Shown here: positions 18,893 through 29,588 of the stretch, piece after piece
How positions within the stretch are numbered: position 1 is the stretch's first letter
Layout: each line of letters starts with the position of its first letter
DNA from: Cherax quadricarinatus
Lineage: Eukaryota > Arthropoda > Malacostraca > Decapoda > Parastacidae
Length of the DNA: 64,000 nucleotides
Assembly (NCBI RefSeq): GCF_038502225.1
Contig: NC_091303.1
Location: 24,037,385-24,101,384, forward strand
Reading direction: 5' to 3'
Notes under the pieces: model-generated
Databases searched by the model: none
Seen by the model: the letters and a program-made list of their open reading frames with translations, nothing else
Told to the model about the DNA's origin: nothing
Program-made: the position numbers and the translations under genes

Positions 18893-20821
18893 ATGGAGAA
18901 CCCAATCCATGAACCCACTACCCCCGGGCCCCTTCTTGATACTGCACCCCATTCTGACCCTGCCTTGTTTTTTTTTTAGACCACTCTTCGGACACTCCTG
19001 ATGCCCCTGTACCTCTTGCTGGTGCTGTTTCCTCACCCGCTTCAGGTACCGGGGCTTCGACTGACTCCTTCGATTTGTCTGACCTCCGCTCTCCTTTGAC
19101 TATGCTTCCAGCCTCTCCCTCTATGGTATGGCAATTTTCGAATCGCCAGCCTGTTTCACGCCGGACCAACTCCGGTCCTACTCCTAAACGCCAACGTCAA
19201 TCTCCTGATGATGCTCCTTCGTTACCTTCCCATTCTACTCGGAAAAGACCAACACGTCATGCACTCCCTCTCCACGCTCAGTTTCGGACCACACAATGGA
19301 CTAAATTCTTTACTTTAAGACCGACTTCTTCCTCTGCCTATCTTTCTGACCATAGTATTGGCAAAGCGCTCCTGCGTCATGTTGGCAGAGATATTTCATT
19401 TCATGTTTTCAAGAGCGGTACGCGCATCGTCACTGTCCAGAATGCTACCCAAGCTCATGATCTTTCTCTCCTTTCGAATATCGATACTACTCCTATCACT
19501 ATTGAAAAACATCTTTCTCTCAATTCTTGTAGTGGTACTGTCATTCTGCCCCATACCATAGTACAACAGAATTTCCAGTCATGTGGCAATGACATTTTTG
19601 AACAGCTGGACCTCCAGGATCTCCCAATCCTCAAAGTAGACACTTATGTCCTTCCTGCCCGTGGGCGGAGACGTTACCCTTGCAATGTGGCTCGTTTAAC
19701 TTTTGACAGCTGAGAATATGTCGCGGGACATAGGTTACAAGTTCGAAAGGTGATACCTACACCACAACAGTGTAGAAATTACTGGCGTTTTGGTCACCCA
19801 GCGAAATATTGCAGATCTATGGCCGAATGCCCAGTCTGTGGTGCCGACGACCATTCTAACACATCTTGCAGTCAACCTCCATCTTGCCTTAATTGTAATG
19901 AAGCTCACCCTTCGTACTCCCACCGTTGCCAGGTCTACTTAAATGAACGTGAAATCCGTTGCCTCAAAGAGGCAGAAGGTCTCCCTTATGCTATGGCAGT
20001 TACTCATCTCCGTCTCCAAGGGAGACTACCCCATGTTTCTTATTCTCGTGTTTCAAAACATCCCCCCACTTCTGGGGTCCCATCTTCTGCAGCCTCCTCT
20101 GTTGTTACCCCTCCCATAGCCACTCCGGCATTTAATCCTTTTGCTGTCCTTGGCTCTGACGTCCCGACTACAACTCAGTCTGTTCTCACATCTTCGCGTC
20201 CTTCCTCACAAGCCCCAGTATCGACAAGACCTCGTACAACACCTAATACCAATCGCCCCTCTACTTCTCAGAAGTCCAAAAAATCCACATTGCTCAAATC
20301 TTCTTTGCCCCTTCCTTCCCTTCTTCCACCTCCACACTTTACCTTTCCAGTCTCTGTGCCTAGTTCTTCCCCTCTCTCTGGCTCTATTACAAGTGTGGAG
20401 ATTCACCCTCCTCCTCGTACTATGCCTTCCACCCCCGTCCCCTCCCAAGTTTCTCCCTCTTCTGCCACCTCCCAGGTTTCTGCCTCTTCTGTCCCCCCCC
20501 ACACTTCATCTCCAGTCCCTTACACTCTTTCCCTCCCCCTCTACTTTGGTACAGTCCATTACTGTCCCAATCTTTACTCACCCTCCCCCTTCTATCTCCA
20601 ATATGGTCTCCCATACATCTTTGAATTCAGAAACACTTGAAGCCATTTCAGAATATATTGCAGAGACTAAACCTTCAATGGACACTGATTCACTTCCTGT
20701 TCCTTCTCTTCCCTCTCCTCCATCTTCACAACCCCATTCTTCGCAACGCTCCGTTCCTTCGCTGCTTGAACGTCTTCCAGTGCTACCACACGTTGACTTT
20801 TCTAACCCCTCTAGTCCGTAG
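18893..20821 (+). pseudogene. I-group LINE ORF1 (gag-like, three zinc knuckles)
   Basis: ORF1 starts MENPIHEP at 18893. A T-tract at 18968-18976 shifts the frame, and the rest runs in another frame to 19713, where a TGA interrupts it. A 15-base loss relative to copy 2 lies at the same place. The next part (to 20640, then another frame to 20821) holds the zinc region: CRNYWRFGHPAKYC, CPVCGADDHSNTSC and CLNCNEAHPSYSHRC. The first knuckle has lost its second cysteine (Tyr here, Cys in copy 2). A proline/serine-rich tail follows. The role is RNA binding in the element particle. Confidence 0.78.
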
Positions 20822-20865
20822 GTGCCTTTCCCTACGGATTCCTGGTATTTTCTTCATCGCCAATC

Positions 20866-23800
20866 ATGGCCTATTTACAGTGGAATATCCGCGGCCTCAG
20901 GGGTAATCGGGGTGAGCTTCAGATGTTGCTTTCCAGGTTTTCCCCCGTTGGTGCTTGCTTACAAGAACCAAAATTACACTCAGCTGTTTTCCAACCTATC
21001 TCAGGCTATAATTTATTGTATTCTTCGGATCCTTTCTCAGATGGGACCTTTAATGAAAGTGCCCTTCTTCTACGCAATGATATTCCGTACTGTCAACTAT
21101 TTGTCCATACCTCGCTGCATTACACTGCAGCCCGTATCCACTTGAATAAGTGGTTTACAATATGTTCTTTATATCTCTCTCCTTCTCGAGCATTTTCTAT
21201 CCCAGACTTTGTCTTTCTTGTTTCATCCTTACCACCACCACTTCTGTTACTTGGTGATTTTAACGCCCACCATTTCCTCTGGGGGATGGGTCTCATTGTG
21301 ACTCACGTGGCATCCAGTTCGAGGCTTTTCTCGCCTCTCACCCCCTTCATGTTTTAAATATGGGTACTCCCACCCATTTTGATCCTCGTACTCATACTCT
21401 CTCTTGCATCGATCTATCAGTCTGCTCTTCCTCCACTGCACTAGACTTCACCTGGTCTGTTCTACCGGACTTACATGACAGCGATCATTTTCCAATCATT
21501 CTTACTTCTCCTTCCTATTCACCACCTTTCTGTAGCCCTCGCTGGCAATTTGATCGGGCAAATTGGGATCTTTACTCGCAACTCACTGCTTTTAGTGAGG
21601 TTCCTTCTTCATCCTCCATTGATGAGGTCCTACACCTCTTCTCGACGTCAGTTTATACCGCAGCTTCTCATTCTATACCCCAAACCTCAGGCAGGCATTC
21701 TCAGAAGTGCGTGCCTTGGTGGTCTCCTGCTTGTGCTCGTGCAATACGTTTGAAACGCGCTGCATGGGGCAGGTACCGGTACAATAGAACCGCTGAGAGA
21801 CTTCTTGATTTTAAGCAGAAGCGTGCGATCGCTCGCCGTGTCATCCGTGAAGCTAAACGCACTTGCTGGTGAGACTATGTTTCCACCATCACTTCTGCTT
21901 CTTCTATGAGTGCAGTCTGGAAAAAAGTGAGGAAATTGAGTGGTAAATACTCTCCTGACCCGGCTCCTGTTCTACAGGTCGCTGGTGTTGATGTAGCAAA
22001 CCCTCTCGACGTTGCCATTGAACTTGGCACACATCTGGTCCGTATTTCCCGGGGGCTCCATCTATGCCCCTCGTTTCTTTCCTCAAAGTCTGCCAGAGAG
22101 TTAGTACCCTTGGACTTTTCTTCTCTCAGAGAAGAAGAGTATAATGTGCCTTTTACACTTCAAGAACTGGAGGCAACGCTCTCAGCTTGCCGATCATCGG
22201 CAGCTGGGCCTGACGACATTCATATTCGTATGTTACAACATTTACATCGGTCAGTCCTTGTAGTCCTCTTACACCTCTTCGATCTTATTTGGGCACAAGG
22301 AGTTCTTCCCCAGCTGTGGAAATCTGCCATTGTTCTCCCTTTCCGCAAACCGGGTACTACAGGACATGATGCCTCCCACTATCGTCCCATCGCTCTTACT
22401 AGTGCAGTTTGCAAAGTGATGGAATGTCTCGTAAATCGACGTTTAATGTGGTATTTAGAGACACACAACAGTCTCTCCGCTAGTCAATATGGCTTTCGTA
22501 AGGGCTGTTCTACCATAGACCCCTTACTACGCTTGGATACGTATGTTCGTAATGCCTTTGCGAATAATCACTCAGTTATTGCCATATTTTTTGACCTTGA
22601 GAAGGCATATGACACAACTTGGAGGTATAATATTTTGGCCCAGGCCCACTCCTTAGGCCTCCGAGGCAATCTACCATCCTTCCTTAAGAACTTTTTAACT
22701 GACAGACATTTCCGTGTTCGAGTCAATAATGTTCTTTCCCCGGACTTCGTCCAAGCTGAAGGTGTCCCTCAGGGATGTGTTCTAAGCACAACATTTTTTC
22801 TCCTTGCTATAAATGATTTGACCTCTGTTCTTCCACCCAATATTTGGTCATCACTCTATGTTGATGACTTCGCTATTGCTTGTGCAGGCGCTGACTTTCA
22901 TCTCATTGCAGTTTCTCTCCAGCATGCGGTCGACCGTGTTTCCACTTGGGCCACCACGCATGGGTTTAAATTTCCAAGTACCAAAACTCACCAAATTACT
23001 TTCACTAGACGCTCTGTCATCTCCGATCATCCTTTGTATCTCTATGGCTCCTGTATCCCCGAACGTGATACAGTCAGGTTTCTAGGCCTTCTCTTTGACT
23101 GTAGGTTATCCTGGAAACCTCACATTACCTCTCTGAAGGCAACTTGTCACAGCCGGCTAAACCTTCTTAAAACCCTTGCTCATCTTTCCTGGGGAGCTGA
23201 TCGTCGAACTCTGCTTCACCTACATTCAGCCCTCGTTTTATCGAAACTTGATTATGGTGACCAGATTTATTCAGCGGCCTCTCCTGCTACTCTCTCTAGC
23301 CTTAACCCCATCCATCGCCAAGGATTACGTTTGTGCCTTGGTGCTTTTCGCTCTTCCCCTGTTGAGAGCCTCTATGCAGAAGCAAATGTTCCATCCTTGT
23401 CTGATCACCATGATGCCCATTGCCTTCGCTACTATGTACGCTCTCACGATCTCCACAATCCTTCCTTTTATAGAATGGCCACCGATATTAGTAGACATTC
23501 TTTATTCATTCGCCGCCCCTGTTTGCTTCATCCCTTTTCTCTTCGCCTACATTCACTCTTGTCTTCCCTTCAGTTACCACCTTTATATGTTCATGTAGTA
23601 TCTCACTTTTCCCTACCCCCCTGGGAAGTTCCAGCTGTTCGGGTCTGTTCTTTCTCATTCCCTTGCTCGAAAGCTCAACTGCCTACGGTGGCTTCCCGCT
23701 CTCTTTTTCTTGATCACTTCCACTCCCATTCTCATGCCACCGCTGTGTACACAGATGGCTCTAAGTCTTCAGACGGCGTCGGATTTGCAGCAGTGTTTCC

Positions 23801-24567
23801 GGACAGCGTCGTGCAGGGGCATTCTATCTTCGGCTAGCATTTTTACTGCTGAATTGTATGCCATTCTTGCAGCACTTATTCATATCGCATCTATGCCTGT
23901 GTCATCATTTGTGGTAGTCTCAGACTCCCTTTAGTGCTCTACAGTCTATACGAAAATTTGATACATCTCACCCCCTAGTTCTCCGTATCCAACTTTGGCT
24001 ACGCTGTATCTCTACGAAGCATAAAGATATTATTTTTTGTTGGGTCCCTGGTCATGTCGACGTACAGAGCAATGAACAGGCAGACACTGCTGCGTGGTCA
24101 GCAGTACATGACCTACCAATTTCCTATAGAGGTGTTCCATTTCTGGACTTTTGCTGCAATAGCTACCCACTTTCATGCCCGTTGGCAACAACGTTGGTCA
24201 ACTCTGCTTGGTAACAAACTTCATTCTATTAAACCGAGCATAGGTTACTGGCCATCTTCTTGTCATCAGTGCCGTGGTTGGGAGACCACTCTCTCCCGCT
24301 TTCGCATTGGCCACACTCGTCTTACTCACGGGTATCTCATGGAGAGGCACCCTGTACCTCTCTGTGAGCAGTGTCAAGTTCCAGTATCGATTAGCCACAT
24401 TCTGTTAGACTGACCTCTCTATCAACGAGCACGCAGAATTTACCTCCAACGCCGTCTTCGTTCTACTACTCTCTCTTTACCTTCCCTTCTTGCTGATGGA
24501 CCCTCCTTTAATCCTGACTCTCTCATTGACTTCTTGACAACGACTGATTTACTCCACAAACTCTGAT
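20866..24567 (+). pseudogene. I-group LINE ORF2: endonuclease, RT, RNase H, broken
   Basis: The ATG at 20866 begins MAYLQWNIRGLRGN, the first endonuclease block; CLQEPKL, LLLGDFNAHH (about 21250) and SDHFPI (about 21480) follow. The RT region is open from 21906 to 23837 with AAGPDDIH, YRPIALT, QYGFRKG, FFDLEKAYD, PQGCVLS and catalytic YVDD (about 22857). RNase H begins at VYTDGSK (about 23745) and continues after a frameshift with FTAELYAI and WVPGHVDV. The C-terminal GHTRLTHGYLM and CEQC region ends near 24567. At least four breaks separate the parts. Confidence 0.85.
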
Positions 24568-24787
24568 GATGATACCTTACACACTCCCCTCAGCCCTTTC
24601 TAGCTCAGTCTCTTGCTGCCGTTTACCCTTTCACCATCCACTGCCCCGCTGTTATCCGTAACCTATTACTCATCCACCTCCCTTTTGCCACCTGATGCCC
24701 TCGCTTCCTTCCTGCCCTGCAGCGCTGTATAGCCCTTGTGGCTTAGCGCTTCTTTTTGATTATAATAATAATAATCTTAAACCAGAC

Positions 24788-24997
24788 TAGTGACTGTATT
24801 GTTACCAGATCATACAACATTAAACCAAACCACAAACACTGCAACATTATGTCTACACTGTAATAATGGTATGAGGAAATACAGTGTGTGTATTGTGTAA
24901 TACACAAGTTTCATAGCAGATGTATTTTCGGCCACAGCAATGGCATTTTTTATCATTTTGTATGCAATAAATCTACCTTAATATTGTTACCATTTAA
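24788..24997. other. Flank without recognised feature
   Basis: About 210 AT-rich bases lie between the LINE's right TSD and a SINE. An AATAAA at about 24966 has no attached gene that I can see. With 18110-18178 this is the sequence split by the LINE. Confidence 0.45.
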
Positions 24998-25185
24998 GAA
25001 AGAAGGAACACTTTAACAGGCCTACTGGCTCATGCTAGGCAGGTCTTTCTCAAACCTAATCCCACTAACAAAAATATAAGATGCTGGGAAACAGGAGTGG
25101 GTGAGGGTGGTCAGATCTGATCCAAGGAATAAGAGGATAGCTTCAGTTCCCTATATCAAGAGCTTTTTCTTACCATCAAGGGAAG
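24998..25185 (+). mobile_element. SINE-like repeat
   Basis: It contains AACAGGCCTACTGGCTCATG and CTAGGCAGGTC, a motif common in decapod repeats, followed by GATCCAAGGAATAAGAGGAT and ATCAAGAGCTTTTTC, the SINE tail type of 13890-14195. It is non-coding. The 5' boundary is estimated. Confidence 0.5.
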
Positions 25186-25278
25186 TAAATAGCCAACACA
25201 TATACAGCATAGTACGTATGTATTTACATATACGGAAAAGGCGGAATACTGTGCATATTATATATGTATATGTACTCT

Positions 25279-25378
25279 TTTTTTTTTTTTTTCAATGAAC
25301 CAGCCGTATCCCACTGACGCAGGGTGACCTAAAAAGAAAAACAAAAGTTTTTCTTTTTAAATTTAGTAATTTATAGAG
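25279..25378 (-). mobile_element. SINE with an RTE-type tail
   Basis: A T-tract followed by CAATGAACCAGCCGTATCCC and GCAGGGTGACC is a diverged RTE-like LINE 3' end in reverse. After ~40 bases the sequence turns into TAAATTTAGTAATTTATAGA and GGAGAAGGGGTTAC, which is not in the LINEs here. This suggests a short element that borrows the RTE tail. It lies in the expected 3' flank of the TATDN1-like gene. Confidence 0.5.
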
Positions 25379-25448
25379 GAGAAGGGGTTACATATGTATA
25401 CATATATATCATTATTACAGGAATATAAAACACAATGGTCTAATTTCC

Positions 25449-25454
25449 TTTAAT
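25449..25454 (-). terminator. ATTAAA polyadenylation signal candidate
   Basis: ATTAAA on the minus strand lies 27 bases beyond the stop codon of the TATDN1-like exon. It is a common variant signal. A transcript 3' end would decide between it and the AATAAA that overlaps the stop. Confidence 0.4.
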
Positions 25455-25479
25455 AATTCCAGTACTTTAAAACATAAGG

Positions 25480-25485
25480 TTTATT
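25480..25485 (-). terminator. AATAAA overlapping the TATDN1-like stop codon
   Basis: The minus strand reads CTAAATAAACC: the last three coding letters and the stop TAA form part of AATAAA. If used, the 3' UTR would be only ~15-30 bases. Confidence 0.45.
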
Positions 25486-25589
25486 TAGTTTCTGCTGGAA
25501 AGAAAAGTTTCATGGTGTTGTTGTAAAGAGTATTAGCAAGCTCATCTGCATCTTCACCCCTTACTGCTGCTAAAACTTCCAAGACTTGC
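25481..25589 (-). CDS. TATDN1: Terminal coding exon of a TatD-DNase gene
   Basis: This is the only host-gene exon I recognise. A pyrimidine tract and CACAG acceptor (AG at 25590-25591) precede an exon of one base plus 35 codons: [20 protein letters not shown] followed by [15 protein letters not shown] and TAA. This matches the conserved C-terminus of TATDN1, where metazoan proteins end in an [20 protein letters not shown] sequence. TatD proteins are Mg-dependent 3'-5' exonucleases with a TIM-barrel fold; the metal ligands lie in upstream exons, not in this piece. Those exons should lie at higher coordinates, but none is recognised up to 64000, so the last intron is very long or the gene is broken. 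A processed pseudogene is unlikely because of the intact acceptor. Confidence 0.75.
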
Positions 25590-25697
25590 CTGTGAAAAAA
25601 GAAAGAAAATAATACATATCAACAACAACTTAAAACTACAAAAAGTGACATAAAAGAAGAACCAGCAAGAAATAAATGGCCTAATGATTTATAGCAT
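25590..25697 (-). other. Start of the intron upstream of the TATDN1-like exon
   Basis: The 3' end of an intron lies here: the AG acceptor at 25590-25591 and a T/C-rich tract to about 25607. The rest up to the RTE tail is AT-rich and holds no feature. Confidence 0.6.
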
Positions 25698-27247
25698 TTT
25701 TTTTTTCAACATGTCAGCCATCTCCCACCAAGGCAGGGTGACCCAAAAAGAAAGAAAAAAAACTTTCATCATTCAACACTTCATCACTCATACATAATCA
25801 CTGCCCTTGCACAGGTGCTCAGATACAACAGTCTAGATGTCTCTCCAAACTGCCAATATCACAAACTCCTCCTTTAAAGTGCAAGCAATGTACTTTCCAT
25901 TTCCAGGACTCAAGTCTGGCTAACTGGTTTCCCCTGAATCCCTTCACGAAATATTACCCTGCTAACGCTCCAACAGCTCGTCAGGTCCCAAAAACCATTT
26001 GCCTCCATTCACTTCTATCTAACATGCTCACGCATGCTTGCTGGAAGTTCAAGCCCCTCACCCACATAACCTCTTTTACCCCTACCCTCCAATCTTTTTG
26101 AGGATGACCCCTACCCTGCCTTCCTTTCCCTAAAGATTTATATGCTTTCCAAGTCATCCTACTTTGTTCCATTCTCTCTAAATGACCAGACCACCTCACC
26201 AACCCCTCTTCAGCCCTCTGACTAATACTTTTAGTAACCCAACACCTCCTCCTAATTTCCACACTATGAATTCTCTGCATAATATTTACACCACACATTG
26301 CCCTTAGAATTGACACCTCCTCACTGCAGCATTTACAACCCATGCTTCACTCCCATATAAGAGTGTTGGTTCCACTATACTCTTGTACATTCCCTTCTTT
26401 GCCTCCATGGATAACGTTTTTTGTCTCCGTAAGACACCTCAATTCTATGATTAACCTCATCCTTCATAAACCCATCTGCTGACAAGTCAATGCCCAAATA
26501 TCTGAAAAAATTCATTTCTTCCATACTTCCTTCCTCCAATGTGATATCCAATTTTTCTTTATCTAAATTGATACCCTCATCACCTTACTCTTATCTGTGT
26601 TCATTTTTAACTTTCTACGTTTACACACCCTCCTAAACCCATCCACTAATGTTTGCAACTTTTGTTTAGAATCTCCCAAAAGCACAGTATCATCAGCAAA
26701 AAGTAACTGTGTCAACTCTCATTTTGTATTTGATTTCCCATAATTTAATCCCAGCCCCCTCTCCCCAACACCCTAGCATTTACTTCTTTTACAACCCCAT
26801 CTATAAGTATGTTAAACAACCATGGTGATATTACACATCCCTGTTTAAGACCTACTTCTACTGGGAAGTAATCTCCCTCTCTCCTACACACCCTAACCTG
26901 AGCCTCACTATCCTCATAAAAACTCTACAGCATTTAGCAACTTACTATCTATTCCATACACTTACAACATCTGCCACATTGCTCCCCTATCCACTCTATC
27001 ATATCCCTTTTCTAAATCCATAAATGCAATGAAAACTTCCCTACCTTTATCTAAATACTGTTTACATATATGCTTCAATGTAAACACTTGATCTTCACAT
27101 CCCCTACCTATTCTAAAGCTGCCTTGTTCATCTGCAATCCTGCTCTCTGTCTTACCTCTAATTCTTTCAAAAATAACCCAACCATACACTTTACCTGGTA
27201 TACTCAGTAAACTTATTCCCCTATAATTTTTACAATCTCTTTTGTCC
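25698..27247 (-). mobile_element. RTE-like LINE, subfamily A, degraded
   Basis: The T-tract and CAGCCATCTCCCACCAAGGC tail at the left and the RT codons to the right give a minus-strand RTE-like LINE. Pieces of ORF2 are seen at 25981-26343 (C-terminal ERMEQSRMTWKAY and the stop) and 26962-27189 (RT FMDLEKGYDRVD). Many indels and stops lie between. It is truncated 5' near the KGKGDKRDCKN block and abuts Gypsy element A at 27248. No clear TSD is seen. Confidence 0.8.
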
Positions 27248-27285
27248 AGCTCACTCCGAAAAACCTAGTTTCAGCCCAGGCTAGA

Positions 27286-27639
27286 ATGAAGCAACAGTAT
27301 GACAAACATGCTGTCTCTCGGTTCTTTAAAGTAGGAGATAAGGTGATGGCTCAGAAATTAGTAGCAGGTCATGCTATACAAGCCAGGTATGATGGTCCTC
27401 TGGAAGTAGTGAAAAAGCTTAGTGATGTAAATTATTTAATACACACACCTGGGAAGAGGAAATCCAATTGTGTGTGCCACGTCAACCAGGTCAAGGCATA
27501 CTATGCTAGCCCTCTACCTACCGCATCTATTCTTCCTATGACTGAGGAAGAAAATATCAGTCTGCCTGATATCTCTAGAGGTACAGAGATGTATTTAGAA
27601 AATTCAGTGACTACAATCACTAGACAATTCTCTAAGTAA
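27286..27639 (+). pseudogene. Element A integrase C-terminal region
   Basis: The frame reads MKQQYDKHAVSRFFKVGDKV, then LEVVKKLSDVNYLIHTPGKR and CHVNQVKAYY. This is the chromodomain-free C-terminal domain typical of Gmr1-like integrases just ahead of the RT linker. The DDE core upstream is missing because the left part of the element is lost at 27248. Confidence 0.75.
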
Positions 27640-27870
27640 CCTTGAGGTTGATAAAGCTAGTGATATTAAGAACATGATTTTGCAGTACCCTGAATTGTTC
27701 AGTGATGTTCCTTAACGTAGTACTCTGGGAGTACATGACGATGATGTACAGGGAGCATTGCCAAAAAAGCTATCGCCATATAGGATGAGTCCAACGAAAC
27801 ATAAAGCACTGAGAAAAGAAGTTGACTTATTGAGCGGAGTAAAAGCCCATGGGCATCTCCATGTATTTTA

Positions 27871-28303
27871 GTGCCAAAACCTGACGGTAGTTTCAGGATG
27901 TGCACTGATTACCGTAAAGTGAACTCTGTTACCTTGCTTGATGGTTATCCCCTACCTCGCATTGATGACCTTATTGATTGTATATCCGGAGCCCAGTATG
28001 ACAGCTGTTTAGATCTCTTACAAGGATATTATCAAGTCCCACTTACTGAGCGTGCTCAAGAAATATTTGCTTTCACTGTTCAAGATGGATTGTTCAACTA
28101 TCTTGTCACACCATTCGGCTTATGCAATACTGCTTCCTCCTTCCAATGTATAATGAACAAGTTAACCCACAACTTAGATGGAGTAGAATCCTACCTTGAC
28201 GACTTGGTGTTCAGTGATGAATGGGAACAACACTTGACATGCCTCGGAGCATTGTTTGAGAGACCGGCACACTACAGCTTCACTGTTAATTTGGCTAAGT
28301 GTA
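27871..28303 (+). pseudogene. Element A reverse transcriptase, 5' portion
   Basis: RT blocks are PKPDGSFRMCTDYRKVN, YPLPRIDDLID, the palm LDLLQGYYQVPL, FGLCNTASSFQ and catalytic YLDD (VESYLDDLVF), then HYSFTVNLAKC at the break. Some residues upstream (27640-27870) are recognisable as RMSPTKHKAL, with a stop and a deletion. The frame is interrupted at 28304. Confidence 0.85.
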
Positions 28304-28342
28304 TTATTATTATAATCAAAAAGAAGCGCTAAGCCACAGGGG
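28304..28342 (-). mobile_element. 39-bp tail of the I-group LINE inserted in element A
   Basis: TTATTATTATAATCAAAAAG, AAGCGCTAAGCCACAGGGG is the reverse complement of the last ~40 bases of the I-group LINE (24736-24775). The 12-base target TGGCTAAGTGTA is duplicated at 28292-28303 and, after LTR element B is removed, at 35524-35535. It is an extreme 5' truncation. A SINE sharing this tail could be the source instead. Confidence 0.85.
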
Positions 28343-28346
28343 TGGC

Positions 28347-29570
28347 TGTTATGGGGCTATAGGACCCAACATGTATTTATAAGTAACAGTTACTCTGGAA
28401 TACCTAATTATATTGAATTGATGGGGACTTTGCTCTAAATGTCTCAAGGACTGATCAACCTTATGACTGAGAAGCAGCTGGGTCAAGCCTATTTTTCTCA
28501 ATATAATAGGTTATACTATAGACACATAAACACACAAATTTAAATAAGTAGTTTATAAAGTTGTATTTCCTTTTGTAAAAGTAAAATTAAGGTGTGGTAG
28601 AATTGTGGTAACTGGAGAATTGTGCTTGGCAAATAAGTAGTTTATAAAGTTGTATTTCCTTTTGTAAAAGTAAAATTAAGGTGTGGTAGAATTGTGGTAA
28701 CTGGAGAATTGTGCTTGGCAACAGTCTTTTGTTTTGGTGGGAGGAGCTTAGCCTCTTTCTCTCTCTCCCTCGCACAGTGGTGACCCGGTGGTCTGGTGGC
28801 TAAAGCTCCCGCTTCACACACGGAGGGCCCGGGTTCGATTCCCGGCGGGTGGAAACATTTGACACGTTTCCTTACACCTGTTGTCCTGTTCACCTAGCAG
28901 CAAATAGGTACCTGGGTGTTAGTCGACTGGTGTGGGTCGCATCCTGGGGGACAAGATTAAGGACCCCAATGGAAATAAGTTAGACAGTCCTCGATGACGC
29001 ACTGACTTTCTTGGGTTATCCTGGGTGGCTAACCCTCCGGGGTTAAAAATCCGAACGAAATCTTATCTTATCTAAATCTGACTCGGTCTCTCTGTGGCTG
29101 GCCTTCAACCTGGCAGGATCTCTGGGTCCTTCTTCTATCTTTTGGGGCATTATGTGTGCTCCAGGGGTGAGTTTTTATAATTTAAGTTGTGACCACCATA
29201 CCCAGGGTGACTAAAGTGTGTCAAAACACTGGTTAGCCCAGAGTTATGTCAAGGAGAGAGGACTAAAGTTGTTGAGATATACCATGTGGGAGAACAGCTA
29301 TGCAGTGTGTAGATCGTTGTTTTGAAAATGTGAGGCTGTAATTGTATATTCTGTACATATCTATTGAGAATACAGTTATATTTTTATAGTAGTAGTTTAC
29401 ATAACCTGTGAAGAGGGCTGGTGAAAGGGTATCAGAGACACTCAGGATGATCAGCCATGATGTAAGTATTACCCCTAGACAAATAAGACCATTAAGTAAA
29501 AGCTACCCCACACTAGAACATGTAGTGAGAACCTTACTATCAAAGTAATAAGGGACAAAGCAACGTAACA
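28347..29570 (+). repeat. Left LTR of element B, with a SINE inside
   Basis: Without the 303-base SINE it is 921 bases, as in the right LTR. It contains an 89-base unit in tandem (28542-28630 and 28631-28719). Both LTRs have the duplication, so it predates insertion. Confidence 0.93.
28776..29078 (+). mobile_element. tRNA-derived SINE, copy 3, in the left LTR
   Basis: The right LTR shows the empty site (CTCGCAC followed by TGACTCGG), so the inserted segment is exactly 303 bases. The A/B boxes and TTATC tail match 528-812 closely. No clean TSD is present. It inserted after element B and is the youngest event in this nest. Confidence 0.92.
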
Positions 29571-29588
29571 TGGGAGCTTGACCGGGAG
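29571..29588 (+). promoter_or_regulatory. Primer-binding site of element B
   Basis: TGGGAGCTTGACCGGGAG begins directly after the LTR's terminal CA with the usual TGG, complementary to a tRNA 3' CCA end. The tRNA is not identified. Confidence 0.65.

Larger units (their letters stand above)
18179..24775 (+). mobile_element. I-group LINE, complete copy 1
   Basis: This 6597-base non-LTR retrotransposon has a full 5' UTR, ORF1 with zinc knuckles, and ORF2 with endonuclease, RT and RNase H. The 3' tail ends CGCTTCTTTTTGATTATAAT plus ATA repeats. The start CTCTTCAATGGGGGCTCC is also the start of copy 2 at 43776. A 12-base TSD bounds it. A C-terminal RNase H after the RT is typical of the I clade and its relatives. 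Several frameshifts and stops make it inactive now. Confidence 0.88.
27248..28303 (+). mobile_element. Gmr1-type Gypsy element A, left part
   Basis: This is a plus-strand Ty3/Gypsy pol fragment with integrase C-terminus before RT, the order known from Gmr1-like elements. It continues at 35536 after two nested insertions. The bases TGGCTAAGTGTA at 28292-28303 recur at 35524-35535 and are the TSD of the inner LINE-tail insertion. No LTR of element A lies in the window. Several stops inactivate it. Confidence 0.82.

Noticed and set aside
20206..20502. Arginine/glycine-rich minus-strand frame
   Set aside because: It is the complement of the proline/serine-rich tail of ORF1.
24966..24971. Poly(A) signal of a plus-strand host gene
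   Set aside because: No coding sequence or splice site upstream that is not part of a repeat.
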